Of a stretch of DNA of 64,000 nt, positions 1 to 12,834 are shown in pieces (the stretch's first letter is position 1; every line of letters begins with the position of its first letter). The DNA lies in contig OX335656.1 in the NCBI GenBank assembly GCA_946894095.1, positions 1,813,001 through 1,877,000 on the forward strand. Direction: 5' to 3'. The position numbers and the translations under genes were made by a program. The stretch is from Incurvaria masculella (taxonomy: Eukaryota; Arthropoda; Insecta; Lepidoptera; Incurvariidae). The notes beneath the pieces were generated by a model that searched no databases, had not been told where the DNA came from, and saw nothing but the letters and a program-made list of their open reading frames with translations.

Positions 1-48
1 TAGACACTGACACTGTCGAGAATTTCGCGATGAACTGATGTGACCTTT

Positions 49-404
49 TCTTTTTATGTGACTGGACATGGATGGCTAATACACAAGTTCTGTCATGGTA
101 TTAGCCCAACACACCACATGGGAACTAGGTGCCATACCAGGACCTTCCTTATGTTGAACGGCTACATTGAACTTGATGGAAAACACGGACAATATCGTTC
201 ATCCAATGCGATGGTACCAACCCGGGCGGGATTAACCCTACCCACAAGTAAGTAAGGGGACCTACAGTTTAACGTGGAATCCGAACCACGGCCAGCCTCT
301 CTCAACGGTCGAATGGTCACCCATCCAAGACCAGACCGGACCCAGCGTTGCTTAACTTCGGAGAGCGATCGCCGAAGTGTCACGCCACTGGGCCACTGAG
401 GCTG
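49..404 (-). mobile_element. 5S-headed SINE
   Basis: Minus-strand copy. The head at the right contains the reverse complement of a 5S rRNA-like segment (CCGAAGTTAAGCAACGCTGG, GGATGGGTGACC). The shared body follows and the T-rich stretch at the left is the A-tail. Confidence 0.85.
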
Positions 405-2534
405 ACCTATTTATGTGCACTTTTATATATAGAGTGTAACAGCGCTAACTGCTGTAACTTCTCCATCAAAATATATTTGAAGTTTCCTATTGAAAAAAAA
501 CTCGCACACAAATCACGCGAAAATACGATAAGCTGGAACGATTTGCTCCCCCAGATTGTCAAACGCATTAAAAGATAGGTATTTTTTTAAAACCTTAAAT
601 AATACTTATTTAGAAAGTCAAAAGATATATCGCAAGCACTGGGGTCTTCCGTTAAACACCGGCACAAATACCCGTCGCAGTCGTAAGATAAACTTGCATA
701 GTACCACATCATTCATATAATACCATGAAATGGTGTTATACGTGGCCCTTATCGAACTAAACACAATCAGCTACTATCACTTTCAGCTGCTACTGACTTT
801 CCATATGTTTAAGAAGAATTTCAATTGATCCGATATCAAAAGGCTTCGCAAGGGATAAAATGATCAATGCACTACTCACCCCTACACAAGTCTTTCGATT
901 TTCGCTTCTACCGTATTGTCGGTAGATAATGTAGGCTCTGGAAGAAATTGTGTGATTCTATGTAGGTAATCAAACGTTATTCACAACATTGTCAAATATT
1001 TATCAATTCACTTCTCACTATTGACTGATCCCTGATTTCTCGATATAGACTAATCCCTTGGAAAAAAAACTAACAAATATTGTTGCGAAATTTTACCAGA
1101 ATCACTACAAAGTATAATGTTCAGAAAAAAAATACCCGTAGAAATGTACAAAATTTACAATAGTCCCGTATATCTAACGGCGACTTGGAAGTATAGAGAA
1201 GAATAAATAGTCGGTCGGACAGTGGGGCGATATATTGCTGAGTGGTCGCACTTATCGTGAACCCTGGCAGAGATTGAGCTGTGCCATTAGGCAAAGAACG
1301 AGAAATAGACTAGCCGTTGCGACGACAAAATGGTGACTATCTTTACATCCCTTCATATGTAATAAAACGTGAATCTAAAAATAAATTATCTATTTATGTT
1401 AATTATAGTTGCATTGTATAATCATTGAATACGTATAAATTAGTCTTTTTTATCCGGCGGTCTGTCTTTGTAATTTATAAACTGCAAAAAGATAGTTTAC
1501 ATTACAATTAAATAAAGAAAACTGCTAAAACTATTAACTTTTTTTTTTAACTGTATATTACTTACTAAAAAATATACACATGACGGTGTAAACATATTAA
1601 ATTCGTCTAGTAAAAAATTTATCTCGTTATTAGTTCTTAAACCTCAGAATGCTATTAATACTTTTTATATCACTAATATAGTGATTGTAAGTTACCACAT
1701 ACGCTAAATATAGTCCTTACTAATATTAAAATGCCATAATAACTCTTTCTGTTGCGGTTTAACACATAAACTGCTGAACCAATTTTGTGAAATATTAGTA
1801 TATAGTTATTTTGGACCTTGCATTCTGGATGCTACTTTTTAAGGTGAAAATTAAACTCGAAGGGGGTGAGATAGGAGAGGAACTCGTATAATATCCACGA
1901 AATAATACAGCCCGACATCAGTTCGAAAAGACATTAACCCGAACGGAGCAGGGTACCTCGGCTAGTAACCAAATAAAACTAATTTTATTCTTTTTTCAAT
2001 ATCGCTCATTAACCTCGGGAGATGTTTGTCGGTTCTTCTTAATCGAATCGTCTTGTAAATGAACTTATCCAAGAGTGTGCGAACACACGTAGCAGGGACG
2101 AACGAATATGCATGTTTTGCTTAAAAAATGCTCATTGCGAACTAATCATGATGAACGACAACTTAAAACTCCATCAAAATAATGAAATATTACAACCTAT
2201 TAGTAATTCGGGTATAAGAACCACTCTCATAAAATTCTCAAAAATCTGTGCAAGAATAACATCTATTACATCTACAATTTTGAGACCATTCTATGCATTA
2301 TTTTTCGTAGCAATTCATCGCTTGCTGGCACCGCTTAAATATAGTTCAATATTACTTCGAAGGAATACTGGGGGTCAGTAGTCCTTGGCATAAATATCTG
2401 TACGGTGATCTGAATGGCTATTCCCCGATGTAACCAATCGATGTTTATAATTAAGTTAAAAATTTATTCTAAGCATCGATATTTAATTTCAATATCTGAA
2501 TCACGGTGAATGAACGCCGAGCGCAGTGAAGTCC
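405..2534. other. No gene seen
   Basis: AT-rich unique-looking sequence. The only longish open frame (2,112-2,381, 89 codons) has no recognisable motif, no GC-rich exon signature and no splice context. Confidence 0.4.
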
Positions 2535-2640
2535 TATTCCTGGAATTCCGTAATCAGGAATCAGGAATCCTGAGTATAGAAAACTCATTTGATTTTTTCG
2601 ACAGAAAACCTCGATTAAATTTAAATACTATGCTCCGCAT
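2535..2640. mobile_element. Fragment of the 7,236 MITE family
   Basis: CCTATTCCTGGAATTCCGTA through TTTTTCGACAGAAAACC to ATGCTCCG; the right end is missing. Confidence 0.55.
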
Positions 2641-3005
2641 CGTTCTTATTTTTTAAATTCCAAAATAAGTAGTATTATTTTCAAAAAATAATAAAATATG
2701 GTTTCACTTGGAACTGGAACTGAGTGCAATCAAGTGTTATCACGCCCTTAAAAGTATTTTATACACATTTTACATAACAAAATTGACTTCAGCTAATATC
2801 GAACGAAAGAAGAATAGGAGAAATCAATTTCCTTTTTCACTCGGTAACAAAGCTGAGTCCATTCAGTCGTGATGTAATACAATTCCGAAACCTCGCAACG
2901 TACTTCCCGAGAAATTTCCGTTTTAATTCATAAACTTGTTTCATTCTCGGACCAGCTGTGCCTAGCTTCTACGTTCACGCTCCTACGCTTTACGCCTGCA
3001 GTCAC

Positions 3006-3388
3006 TTTTTTTTATGTGACTGGACATGGATGGCTAATACCACACCTTCTGTCATGGTATTAGCCCAACACACCACATGGGAACTAGGTGCCATGCCAGA
3101 ACCTTCCTAATGTAGCCGTGCAACATTGAACTGGATGGAAAACACGGACAATTTTCATTGCCGCTTCGACCATCGTTCATCCAATGCGATGATACCAACC
3201 CGGGCGGGATTAACCCTACCACCTAGTAAGTAAGGAAGGGGACCTACAGTTTAACGTGGAATCCGAACCACGGCCAGCCTCTCTCAACGGTTGAATGGTC
3301 ACCCATCCAAGACCAGACCGGACCCAGCGTTGCTTAACTTCGGGGAGCGATCGCCGAAGTGTCGCGCCACTGGGCCACTGAGGCTGAC
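3006..3388 (-). mobile_element. 5S-headed SINE, full length
   Basis: Near-identical to the 29,308 copy in reverse: A-tail at 3006-3013, shared body, and 5S-like head ending at GGCTGAC (3388). Confidence 0.88.
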
Positions 3389-3749
3389 AACCACTTGTTA
3401 CCTACTTGAAATTCTGTACGTGAATATTCCGAAAAAAATAATATATGTTTTTTGTTTTCCCCCTTCTTTCGCACCACTTTCGTTAAAATACACATCTACT
3501 ATAATTCGTAAAATAGTGTTGTAATTGTACTGTCCTTTCACTAGATCTAGCGACTTTACTGCAGCGACCAATCAAATATATCACCTTCCAGATTTATTTT
3601 CCCAAATATCAGTTATGAGCAACAACGGTAAATCATTATCATTGATTTAATCCGTATAGTCCCAGAGAACATAAGGTTAACTGTTATTTCTTCAACTTTT
3701 TTTACGAATTTGGTATCTATTGGGAACGTGTATTGTTTCCCAAGTTTCC

Positions 3750-3818
3750 CCTTTCATTCAATGCGATGGTACCAAAGCAAGGAGTACCACCAACCACCTT
3801 ACCCCTTAGTAAGTAGTG
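3750..3818 (-). mobile_element. SINE body fragment
   Basis: Retains the CATTCAATGCGATGGTACCA and CCTTAGTAAGTAG parts of the shared SINE body only. Confidence 0.5.
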
Positions 3819-5223
3819 GTATTTATAGTAAATTATGCACAGTATTTCACCGAGAAGACGGATTTTGTTGGTGACTTTGAACTTTTCAAGTGAGAAAGCC
3901 GCAGGACAATAATCTTTTGGACATTTCACATAAATCAACAACCGTGTGTAACATGGTTCCAGCGAGATCATAAAACGGACAAAGAAATGATAAAATCATC
4001 CTCGTTCATCGGGAATGAAATGTTAATCCCATAGAGAATGAAGAATTAAATGTAAATGAATCCCATCCAATCCACAAAGGTACCTTACGTGGCGTGCAGT
4101 AATCCCGCACGCTTAACGAACTTGTCCCTATTGAAGATATTGAATTAGGGATATCATAGGGCCCTTGTCAACCTTCCTATTCCTAAAAAGATCCGGGTGT
4201 ATGGATTTAATTTAGAATTATGTTGTTACAAGTTTGCTCTGCGAGAGATTGTTAATTCAATGCTATTTTGTTAACTTTTGGTCTGGCGTATGACAATACT
4301 AAATTCGGTGACATCTTCTTCATGATGTCTTATCAATTTAAGAAAGCTGTATTGTGTTTAATTTCCGCTTAGAAACAAATGGCCAAATACATATGTTTTG
4401 TAATATATTTATGAATGAACATACTTAATTATTAAAATTAGTTAACCTTAAAATAATCTAGTTCTGTCAATGTTATTTACTTTTTTTTTTTGTACTGTAT
4501 TATACTATATTGTATTACATCACATTACGTTTTACGCGATTGCAATTTTTTCGATCGGGATGATACACTTAGGCATTGCAACGACAATATCGACTGTGGT
4601 TTGGTTACTAGCATATAGCATCTAATATAAAAGTTAATCAATAGCTGTAAGTTTTTCTAATTTTGTTTCTCTGTTCTACACTATACATAAACTGCTTTGT
4701 CCTACTACTTTTGCTAAACTTGAGAAATACGAAGCAGAAATAACATATTTTCTAAGCAATATTTTAACTCTTTTATTAAGTTTTCTATATTACTCTGTTT
4801 GTTTTTCCTAAAATAAATAAATTAAAATAAATAAGACTTACTTAAAGGAGTCATAATAAACTTACTCCACAAAACGACGGTGTGTCCTGCATACATTATG
4901 TTACGATGAATAAAAAAATACTAAACACGAAATTCGAATGTGAGACTTCCAGCTATGAAGGAGCGTGGCACGCCTTCTTCTTCAAATGTTTCGTCGGCGC
5001 TAGTTTATAATGGAGGAACCGTGTTGTTCCAACTTGACTACTGTTTTTCGAAGTAATTTATTTCATTTAGCTCCATTTTGTCATCAAATTATATCCAACA
5101 ACGAAGATGAATCGCCTAGTCTCAAACAAAGATTCATATGAAAGTTAATTCCACCATTTCACTTATTTTATGGTATCATCCCCAACCACTGCATTTCAAA
5201 ATTAGTAAGGTTAGACCATCTCT
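3819..5223. other. No gene seen
   Basis: AT-rich spacer with poly-T tracts. Nothing recognisable. Confidence 0.4.
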
Positions 5224-5373
5224 AATTACAAAGACCTCTTTGAAATCGACTTTAAAAACAGTATTGTTAACCTTCTATCAGAATATTCAAACGCTTTTAA
5301 TTACAAATACCTCGTTGCAATCGACTTTAAAAACAGTATTGTTAACCTTCTATCAGAATATTCAAACGAAATC
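5224..5373. repeat. 75-bp tandem duplication
   Basis: Two adjacent units; the right 50 bp (from CGACTTTAAAAACAGT to ATTCAAACG) is identical in both, the left part slightly diverged. Confidence 0.75.
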
Positions 5374-6839
5374 GGGTATCATATCTAGTTTATTCACAAA
5401 TGTTACTTCTATTTAGTGGTGAACAACAAAAAAGATTTAAAAAAATCTTGAAAAAATTATCAATTTACTTATCTTTATTTCTGAAATGTTATTAATTCTG
5501 AAATGGAAATTCGTTATCTTTTGAGACATTAGTATTCCATGTTCCCTACTACTATACTGTTTTACTTCACCTGTAATCAGTGTTAACGTTGAGCAATAAG
5601 GGTATGTTATTAATTTTCTCCCAGCCACATAATTAGCTATTTTAGAGGCAAGTTTTGCAGCCGCAAAGGCTGAAATTCGAGAACATCGCAAGCTTAGTAA
5701 ATGTACATAGAATGTAGACTGGTGGTGCATGAAGCCAATATGCGATTATTTTTTCTAAAAAGCCAGGAAAAATATTTTAGGCTCTTCCCGCCATTCTAGA
5801 CCATATTTCAGTCAGCGCTGCAATCCAGTATGTGAATACCGCTGCCACCATTTTGACTAGGCCAAATTATATTTCATTTCTACCATTTGTTGGTAAGCAA
5901 AATGATTACGCCCATCAAAGACTATGAACTGTATCAGTGGCAGGGCGGTGCATGTATACAAGTTACCTCGATAAATTGAACTGACTGGCCTATCAGCTTC
6001 TGTGGAGGGGTGCGAGTCTCGATAGATACCTCAAGACGCCCGTGACTTACAAATCTCTTAAGCACTAAATTCAAAGATTGGCCATCACACAGAATGTGAT
6101 AGCCAAGTTTCGCCCGCTACTATGAAGATCAAACATACATAAACATAATGCCTAGTAATAGATCCAAACTCGATATCAAAGGCAGCCTTCTCAAAGAAAA
6201 GCCTAATCTACACCACAATGAATAAAACAACGACAATGCTTACAAAAGCCTTACTCATGAGGGAACTAAACAGACGTTACAAAGCGCCAAAAGAGACTTA
6301 TTCCGTTAATACCCGACCGAGGCGCGCCTGGCGGCGGCGGCGGTACAGCGAACTAGTTTATTCATTTTACGGGCACCAATTTATTTTTGTGGCTGGCAAC
6401 TCGCTCGTAATGGAGAAATATGGGCGACAAAACAAATATGGTAATTTTCGTTGTGATGCTGCCAGGTGATTTCGTTTGGCCGACTGGGTCTTGTGTGATT
6501 GGTCGATGCAGGCTTTACGTCAAATTGTTATTGCCACTATATTGGCACATGTTCAATTGGCAGTATTTCGAAAGTTTGAATGTTTATGTGCGAACTAATG
6601 TATTTGTTCTTTTTAATTTATTATAATGTCCAGGCATCGAAACAAAATTGCAACTTTACAGTTGTCAATAAGTCAATTAGTTGATATTACTCGTATACTA
6701 TATATTACGATTGTTATAAGCGGAATTGGTTATCCCCCACCGGAATATTTGGAAATGGGAAGAAAAGCAGAAAAGAGGAATGACATAGGTTAAGTTGACG
6801 ACGGCTTTTACACCAGAGAATACTTGTAATATGGTATAA
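5374..6839. other. No convincing gene
   Basis: A GC-rich patch at 6,318-6,345 lies in an 83-codon frame (6,218-6,469) with Arg-rich RPRRAWRRRRYSELVY, but no donor, acceptor or family resemblance supports it. Confidence 0.35.
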
Positions 6840-7115
6840 ATAACATATTTTTTTATGATTGAATTAGCAACTTGGTTAGTTATAAGTAATTTCAACTGAG
6901 GGTCGCTGTTTCTTTTGTTCTTTGTTCTTTGTTCTTTGCCTTAATCTGTTCTACGATAGAATTGTGGACGGACCGGAACGGACAAAATCTGTTATGTAAA
7001 CCCGTGAAGTTTCTTTGCGGGTTCTTCTTTACTGGGTTGATCGAATCCGCGAATCTTTGTGATGTAACTTGATGTAGTTTGACTGCCAAAAAGTTTAAAT
7101 AAATGAAATGAAATC
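6840..7115 (+). mobile_element. LINE-like 3' end with ATGAA-type tail
   Basis: Contains TTCTTTGTTCTTTGTTCTTT, GTGAAGTTTCTTTGCGGGTT and ends AAATAAATGAAATGAAAT. An inverted relative lies at 57,718-57,980. Confidence 0.55.
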
Positions 7116-7235
7116 ATATGAATACTGTTGACCTAGATAATGTCGATCATTCATCCACCAGCCAACTGATAAAGCTGACAGACTTGTTTGTCTCACGCTC
7201 GCTGCGGTGAGCATTCGATGTTGGCGGTCTGTGGT

Positions 7236-7461
7236 CAGCAGGCCTATTCCTGGCATTTCGTAATCAGGAACCAGGTATCCTGAGACTAGAAAACCGTTTG
7301 TGTAGCGGTTTTCAAAGGGATTTTTTCGACGGAAAACCTTGATTAACTAAAAAAACTATGCTCCGGAATATTTTCGTCAAGAAAGCTTTCAAAACCGCTA
7401 TAAATGGGGATTTCGAGACTCAGGATTCCTGATTACGGAATTCCAGGAATAGGCCTGCTGG
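7236..7461. mobile_element. Palindromic MITE
   Basis: Ends CAGCAGGCCTATTCCTGG / CCAGGAATAGGCCTGCTG are inverted repeats continuing with ATTCCGTAATCAGGAATCC. A one-ended relative lies at 2,535-2,640. Confidence 0.7.
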
Positions 7462-7588
7462 TAACCGATTGTTGGAAGGGTTTTGCATTCCGGATACCTT
7501 ACTGTCACCCAATGTACCTATGTGTACTTGTATTTGCGTATTCATACACCTACAACGAATACATCTATATCTGTTTACTCGCGAAATT

Positions 7589-7990
7589 CCTTTTTAATGT
7601 AACTGGACATGGATGGCTTCCCACACCCACCGTCATGATAAAAGCCCAACTCACCGCATTTCCGAAGGAAAAAGGTGCCATGCCATGACCTTCCGTTTAT
7701 GAGTACGGCTACAATGAATGGATGAATGGATAGAATATAATTGACATTGCCGCTAGAACGATTCGGATTCATCCAATGCGTTGGTACCTACCCAAGGGGG
7801 CTTAACCCTACCACATAGGACGGGTAGGAGACCTACATTTTTACATGGACAGTTCGCATTCGTAACGCAGCACACGTAATACGCACGTATCCAACGTGAA
7901 GAGAAACAAACGGCGCACGAACGGGGCAGGGATTGAAACCCATGAACTCTGGCATAGAAGGCACTTCCACGCGCCCGTTCTCACCTATAA
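7589..7990 (-). mobile_element. tRNA-headed SINE, diverged
   Basis: Tail TTTTTAATGTAACTGGACATG at the left, shared body, then a tRNA-derived head with a B-box-like GGGATTGAAACCC at the right. Confidence 0.7.
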
Positions 7991-8079
7991 CTAACTATGA
8001 TACCGACTCCAAAAATAAAAATAATTGTGACTACAATAATTGCAAATATTTTTTAACCTTTTAGTGCATATTAATTAAT

Positions 8080-8557
8080 TAAGTCGGTTTTTTTTGATAA
8101 TTTTTTTGTTTTTTTTTATTCTTAGTGAATCTGAAGAACACTGACTAGATTGTCGAAAATAAAAGATTCGGCCGAGTATCGTTAATTTTCTCCTAATAAT
8201 TGAAGCGTTTCGTAATTTTTCATGGATCCCATAATCACAACCAAACCACTCATCAAACTATCCATCAAGTACATTCTTTCCAATAAAGAAAATATAATTG
8301 AAATCGGTTGGCGTGATATTGAGTTATTCGCCCATTTGTCGGGCACATACTTAATGCAAATTTAAGACTTATATGGTTTTCTCGTAGATTCCATCGTCAG
8401 AACTAGACAAAATTAAAATGGGACCACACAGAAAGCACCAGCTTCCAAGTGAAAAAAGAATAATCAAAATCGGTTCACCCAGTCGAATGTTCTGAGGTAA
8501 CAAACATAAAAAATACAGTCGAATTGAGAACCTCCTCCTTTTTTGAAAGTCGGTTAA
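8080..8557 (-). mobile_element. CCGACTTCAAAAAAGGAGG element, reverse
   Basis: Reverse copy ending CCTCCTCCTTTTTTGAAAGT; the interior ATCGGTTCACCCAG and GGGACCAC match the other copies. Related full copy at 27,497. Confidence 0.6.
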
Positions 8558-9222
8558 AAATGTGTAAGTATTCTTCTTAAGAATTATCTTCAATGAAATT
8601 GTTATTTTTTTCATTAGTTTTTTCTACTTTTTTTAATTTATTTTAAATATAAATTTAAAACCGATTTATATAAAATTAACTAACTAAAAACTAAAAATAT
8701 TAAAAATAAAGTACATAAGGAAGTTAAACTAAGAATAAATCCTCCACAACGGCTGATTCCACCACAGTCCCCGCAAAGTTAGACGAGGCACCCCAAGTTA
8801 ACTAACTAAGTCTGACGATTATAAGTGTCATTCTTACAATATATGATTCCTTGTCTAGGAATCAACCTATTTTCGTTAATGTATGTTTCCTTTTTCTATA
8901 CAAAATACATTGCGGAAACGGTGTCCATTTCCGAACTTTTTTGACTAAATGTAGAAATCTAAAAGCAAATGGAATTTTTTGTTTATGCAGATATGGTGTT
9001 TTTGCTTATATCTAGAAATCGAATTACTTTCAGATTTCTAATGAGAAAAATCAACTTTTTTATTTTTATTATTATTTAAATAAATGATGGAATCAAAAAA
9101 TATTAACAATCCATTATCAGTCTTGAGTTCTATTTGGATTTGCTGAAGCGTCTCACTACATATTATTAATTTTTTTAAAAAGTGCATTTGTATGGCGCGA
9201 GTAGTTGGCTAGTCCTAGCGCC

Positions 9223-9591
9223 TTAAGGCTGTTCCGACCCATATAAAGTTGTTTGCACACATAACGCAAGAAGTATTGCACTTAAAGCCACGAATTAATA
9301 ATAAAAGTTTAATATAGTCATATTACTTGCAGCGAAAACAATTTCACAATTTCAGGATTATTGGTTTTGTTACAATTTATTTAAATACGATTTTTATTTA
9401 ACAGCGCCATCTAACGGTGTAAAACTTCTAATCGGCAATAACAACGAAACCATTAAACCTGAAATTGTGAATATGTTTTCGCTGCAACTACTATGGCTAT
9501 ATTTAATATTTTTGACGAATTCAGGCCTTAAAGTGCAATACTTTTTGCGTTCTGTTTAAAAAAAACATTGTATGGGTCGGAACATCCTTAA
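9223..9591. mobile_element. TTAA-flanked inverted-repeat MITE (second family)
   Basis: TTAA + GGCTGTTCCGACCCATA at the left and TATGGGTCGGAACATCC + TTAA at the right. Inverted similarity extends about 170 bp inward from both ends (CAGCGAAAACAATTTCACAA / its partner near 9,462-9,486). Confidence 0.72.
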
Positions 9592-10398
9592 TAATAAATT
9601 TGTTACAAATGTTAAATATTACCATTTAAATGCTAATTAATTCATAAAAGTGTTTGATGTTAAATCAACCTAACCCCAAACACAATAGAACAGTAATAGT
9701 ACAGAATGCTACAGAGATAATGCGACTATTCAGCATGTCTGAATCTCTAATAGGAGCTTACGTACGGTGATTGCTGATCGGGTAATCTGAACAATCTGAT
9801 GCCAGGATAGATCGATACGCGATGGGTAGGTATGCAATTACCTGGATTGATACAAGAGGCCCTAGTACCACTTGTCACCTAAATCGGCGTTTACGCTAAA
9901 CCGATCGAATGGCGTTTTCAAATGTATGGAGAAATTGAACAGCGCGCGTAGTGGGCATTAAGCGAACTGCCTAGGCTGCCTGTTCAGAATAAAATTAATT
10001 AACCTGAGAATAAGTAATTGGGGTCATGGCAGTGATAATAGAATATTATTTTTCATCTTCGCTTCGGTAAACGGCGCTGCTTACCTAACCTACATAAAAA
10101 AATATAAAAACTGAAATTAGTCAAAAGGTTAATTTAAAAAGGTAATTTGAACCGAATATTTTTAATAAGTTCCTAATAATAATTAGTAATAAGATGGAAA
10201 GGCAGATGATTTTCTTGGATAGGACTTTTATAAGTTCAGTAATAATCAAGCTTAGTAGTTTTGTCTGCGTTCCTAATTAGGAAAATTCGTAGTAATTTAA
10301 ATGTCTCGGAGCTCTTAAAAAATAACTTCACTTCGCTTCTATAAATCTTAATTCTTCTAACTTTCACCTTACAATTCATACGATCGCACTCCAACTTG
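9592..10398. other. No gene seen
   Basis: Mixed spacer with a slightly GC-richer patch at 9,770-9,980. No supported feature. Confidence 0.35.
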
Positions 10399-10543
10399 TG
10401 TACAGCTCGTGGTGTAGCGGCTAGGTAGCTTGCCTTTCATGAGAGGTTATGGATTCTAAACCTCGACCCGGTGATGCACCACTTTCTTTCTCTTTCCGAA
10501 TTAGATAAGTGCATTTCGTTACGAAAACGATCTGTTCCTTGGA
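10399..10543 (+). mobile_element. tRNA-derived SINE head only
   Basis: AGCTCGTGGTGTAGCGGCTAGG gives an A-box-like start, with a degenerate B box and the conserved GTGCATTTCGTTACGAA linker; the body is missing. Confidence 0.65.
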
Positions 10544-10549
10544 CTAAAA

Positions 10550-10935
10550 CGAGGTAAGAATTGTGAAGTGGGCGGAACTCGCGCGCCGGCCTTTAGCGGG
10601 GACCCGCTCACTTCATACGCGCATGATTCACTCCTCTGCGGCTGTCCTGTGCATTAACTTATCCGTGATACAATCTATAATTGAAAAGCAGTAATGCCGT
10701 ACTGTGCCATAATAACGTGCAAACACGACCGCCGGTGCACAACCTTCATAATGGAGGAGTTTCGTATCACCGGTAAGGTTAATTTACATGAATAGCGATA
10801 AAACTTACGACAAATGCATTACGAAACAACATGGCGTCGCGTCGTCGTTTTGCTCGCCGGGTCATGTCTCGCTACGTTGTTTGTGACCACGTGCGTGTGG
10901 GGCGCTCGGCCGTGTTCGAAAGTGACGTAGCATTT
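10550..10935. promoter_or_regulatory. CG-rich island of unknown role
   Basis: CG dinucleotides are far more frequent here (for example GCGCGCCGGCC, CGTCGCGTCGTCG) than in surrounding AT-rich DNA. It includes the weak THAP-like exon and an ATG at 10,829 opening a 49-codon frame beginning MASRRRFARRVMSRYV. It may be a promoter and first exon of an unseen gene, or part of a repeat. Confidence 0.3.
10694..10772 (+). CDS. Possible THAP-like first exon (weak)
   Basis: ATG followed by MPYCAIITCKHDRRCTTFIM and EEFRIT, then a GGTAAGG donor. C-x4-C near the start recalls the first half of a THAP zinc finger (C-x2-4-C), but the later Cys-His pair is not in this exon and no continuation was found. The exon lies in a 370-bp CG-rich island in an AT-rich region, which suggests a promoter or coding sequence rather than ordinary spacer. 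Confidence 0.2.
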
Positions 10936-11147
10936 GATTGCAAAATGTATTGGAATTCCAACATAGAGTCATTACATTAAGGTTCATATTTACTAAACAA
11001 ATGTGGATTTGTTGTTTGGTTATCGATTAAGAAGAGATAGCCAATTGCGACTGTTATACATTCGCGGAGCAAAAAGGTCTTAAGTAAAACGGTAACAGTG
11101 GTCCTGGAACAAATTTACAAACGTTTCACTTCCTGCCTCCTCAATAT

Positions 11148-11374
11148 TCCGTGGGTAAAACCCATGTTAAATTGTAGGTCCCCTTCCCCTACTAGGTGTT
11201 AGTGTTGGTACCACCGCATCGTCAATGTTTTCCATCTAGTTCATCCAGTAGCCGTGCTCATAAAGGGAAGGTCCTGGCATGGCACCTAATTCCTTCAGGA
11301 TTGTGGTGTATTGGAATAATATCATGACGGTAGCTGTGTGGTATTAGCAATCCATGTCGGATTCCATAAAAAAA
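11148..11374 (+). mobile_element. SINE body and tail, 5' truncated
   Basis: Begins near TGTAGGTCCCCTTCCCCTAC and ends CATAAAAAAA; the head is absent. Confidence 0.7.
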
Positions 11375-11956
11375 CGAATTTATACCTTTGTCAATGTCAA
11401 TCCTCAGTGGTGCTCCCATTTGTAGATGCTAAGATCATTTGTGCCTCTAAAAAATATCTTTAGTGAAAATACGATTGCATACATTCCAATCCGTCTTCAA
11501 GGCAGTATTATGAGGTAGTATTATAAACCCAAATGTAGCACTGGGGAACCAAACCCAGGTATTTCCAGGTCTAATTCTACCTCCGAGTCCGCCAAAGACA
11601 ATAAGTGGACTGTAATTGGCTTTCCTTCTAATAGGAAGCTATGCTTTGACCATTTCGTTGAACCAAGTGGAACTAATCGTGCAAGGATCGATTAGAATGA
11701 TTATTGACAGCCATCGTTGCCTCGAGAATCTATCATTAATTTGCCTATGACTAATTGCGGTAGCGTCCTCTTGCGGTAATAAGATTAGTTAATTAGTAAA
11801 ACACGAGCAATTTCCATTTCTACCCGGGGTGGATTTAATTATCTGACATGCCAATTAAAGGTAGGATTGAGTGTAAGTTTTGTTACCGCCAAACCGTGAA
11901 GCAAGAAAGGCACAAATTAAACGGCCACAACAGGGCCAAATGTATTATCAGCTCGG

Positions 11957-12343
11957 TTTTTTTTTTTTTATGTGACTGGACATGATGGCTAATACCACAC
12001 CTTCTGTCATGGTATTAGCCCAACACACCACATGGGAACTAGGTGCCATGCCAGGACCTTCCTTATATTGCTCGGCTACATTGAACTGGATGGAAAACAC
12101 GGACAATTTTCATTGCCGCTTCGACCATCGTTCATTCAATGCGATGGTACCAACCCGGGCGGGATTAACCCTCCCACCTAGTAAGTAAGGAAGGGGACCT
12201 ACAGTTTAACGTGGAATCCGAACCACGGCCAGCCTCTCTCAACGGTCTAATGGTCACCCATCCAAGACCAGACCGGACCCAGCGTTGCTTAACTTCGGAG
12301 AGCGATCGCCGAAGTGTCGCGCCACTGGGCCACTGAGGCTGAC
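11957..12343 (-). mobile_element. 5S-headed SINE, full length
   Basis: T-run of 13 at the left (A-tail), shared body, 5S-like head to GGCTGAC at the right. It lies 80 bp from a tRNA-headed copy in opposite orientation. Confidence 0.88.
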
Positions 12344-12423
12344 TGGTATTAACAGTACTGTCTATCAGCCCAAATAGGTACGTCTTACATGGAATAATTT
12401 GTTGCCATGATCATTCCTGTAGG

Positions 12424-12834
12424 AGAGCGGCTCGTGGCCTAGTGGTTCGGGGACTTGCCTAGCATACCAGATGTCTGGGTTAAAATCCTCCCATGCACCA
12501 CTTTCTTTCTGATTATGAGCTGGATAAGTGAATTTCGTCACGAATGCGAGCTGTTCGATGGTTCGGAACCCATGTAAAACTGTAGGTCCCCTTCCCCTAC
12601 TAGGCGGTAGGGTTTAAGCCCGCCCTGGTTGGTACCATCGCATTGGACGAGAAGATGGTCGAAGTGGTAATGAAAAATTTATCGTGTTTCCCATCCAGTC
12701 CAATGTAGCCGTGCTCATAAAGGGAAGGTCCTGGCATGGCACCTAATTCCATCGGGAATGTGGTGTAGGTATTAGGCTAATATCATAACGGTAGTTGTGT
12801 TGTATTAGCCATCCATGTCCAGTCACATAAAAAA
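12424..12834 (+). mobile_element. tRNA-headed SINE, full length
   Basis: Head has a consensus A box TGGCCTAGTGG and a degenerate B box GGGTTAAAATCC. It is followed by the linker ending GGTTCGGAACCC, then the same body and CATGTCCAGTCACATAAAAA tail as the 5S-headed copies. Confidence 0.85.

Noticed and set aside
12424..12500. A functional tRNA gene
   Set aside because: A and B boxes are recognisable, but no cloverleaf with paired acceptor stem can be formed, and it continues into the SINE body.
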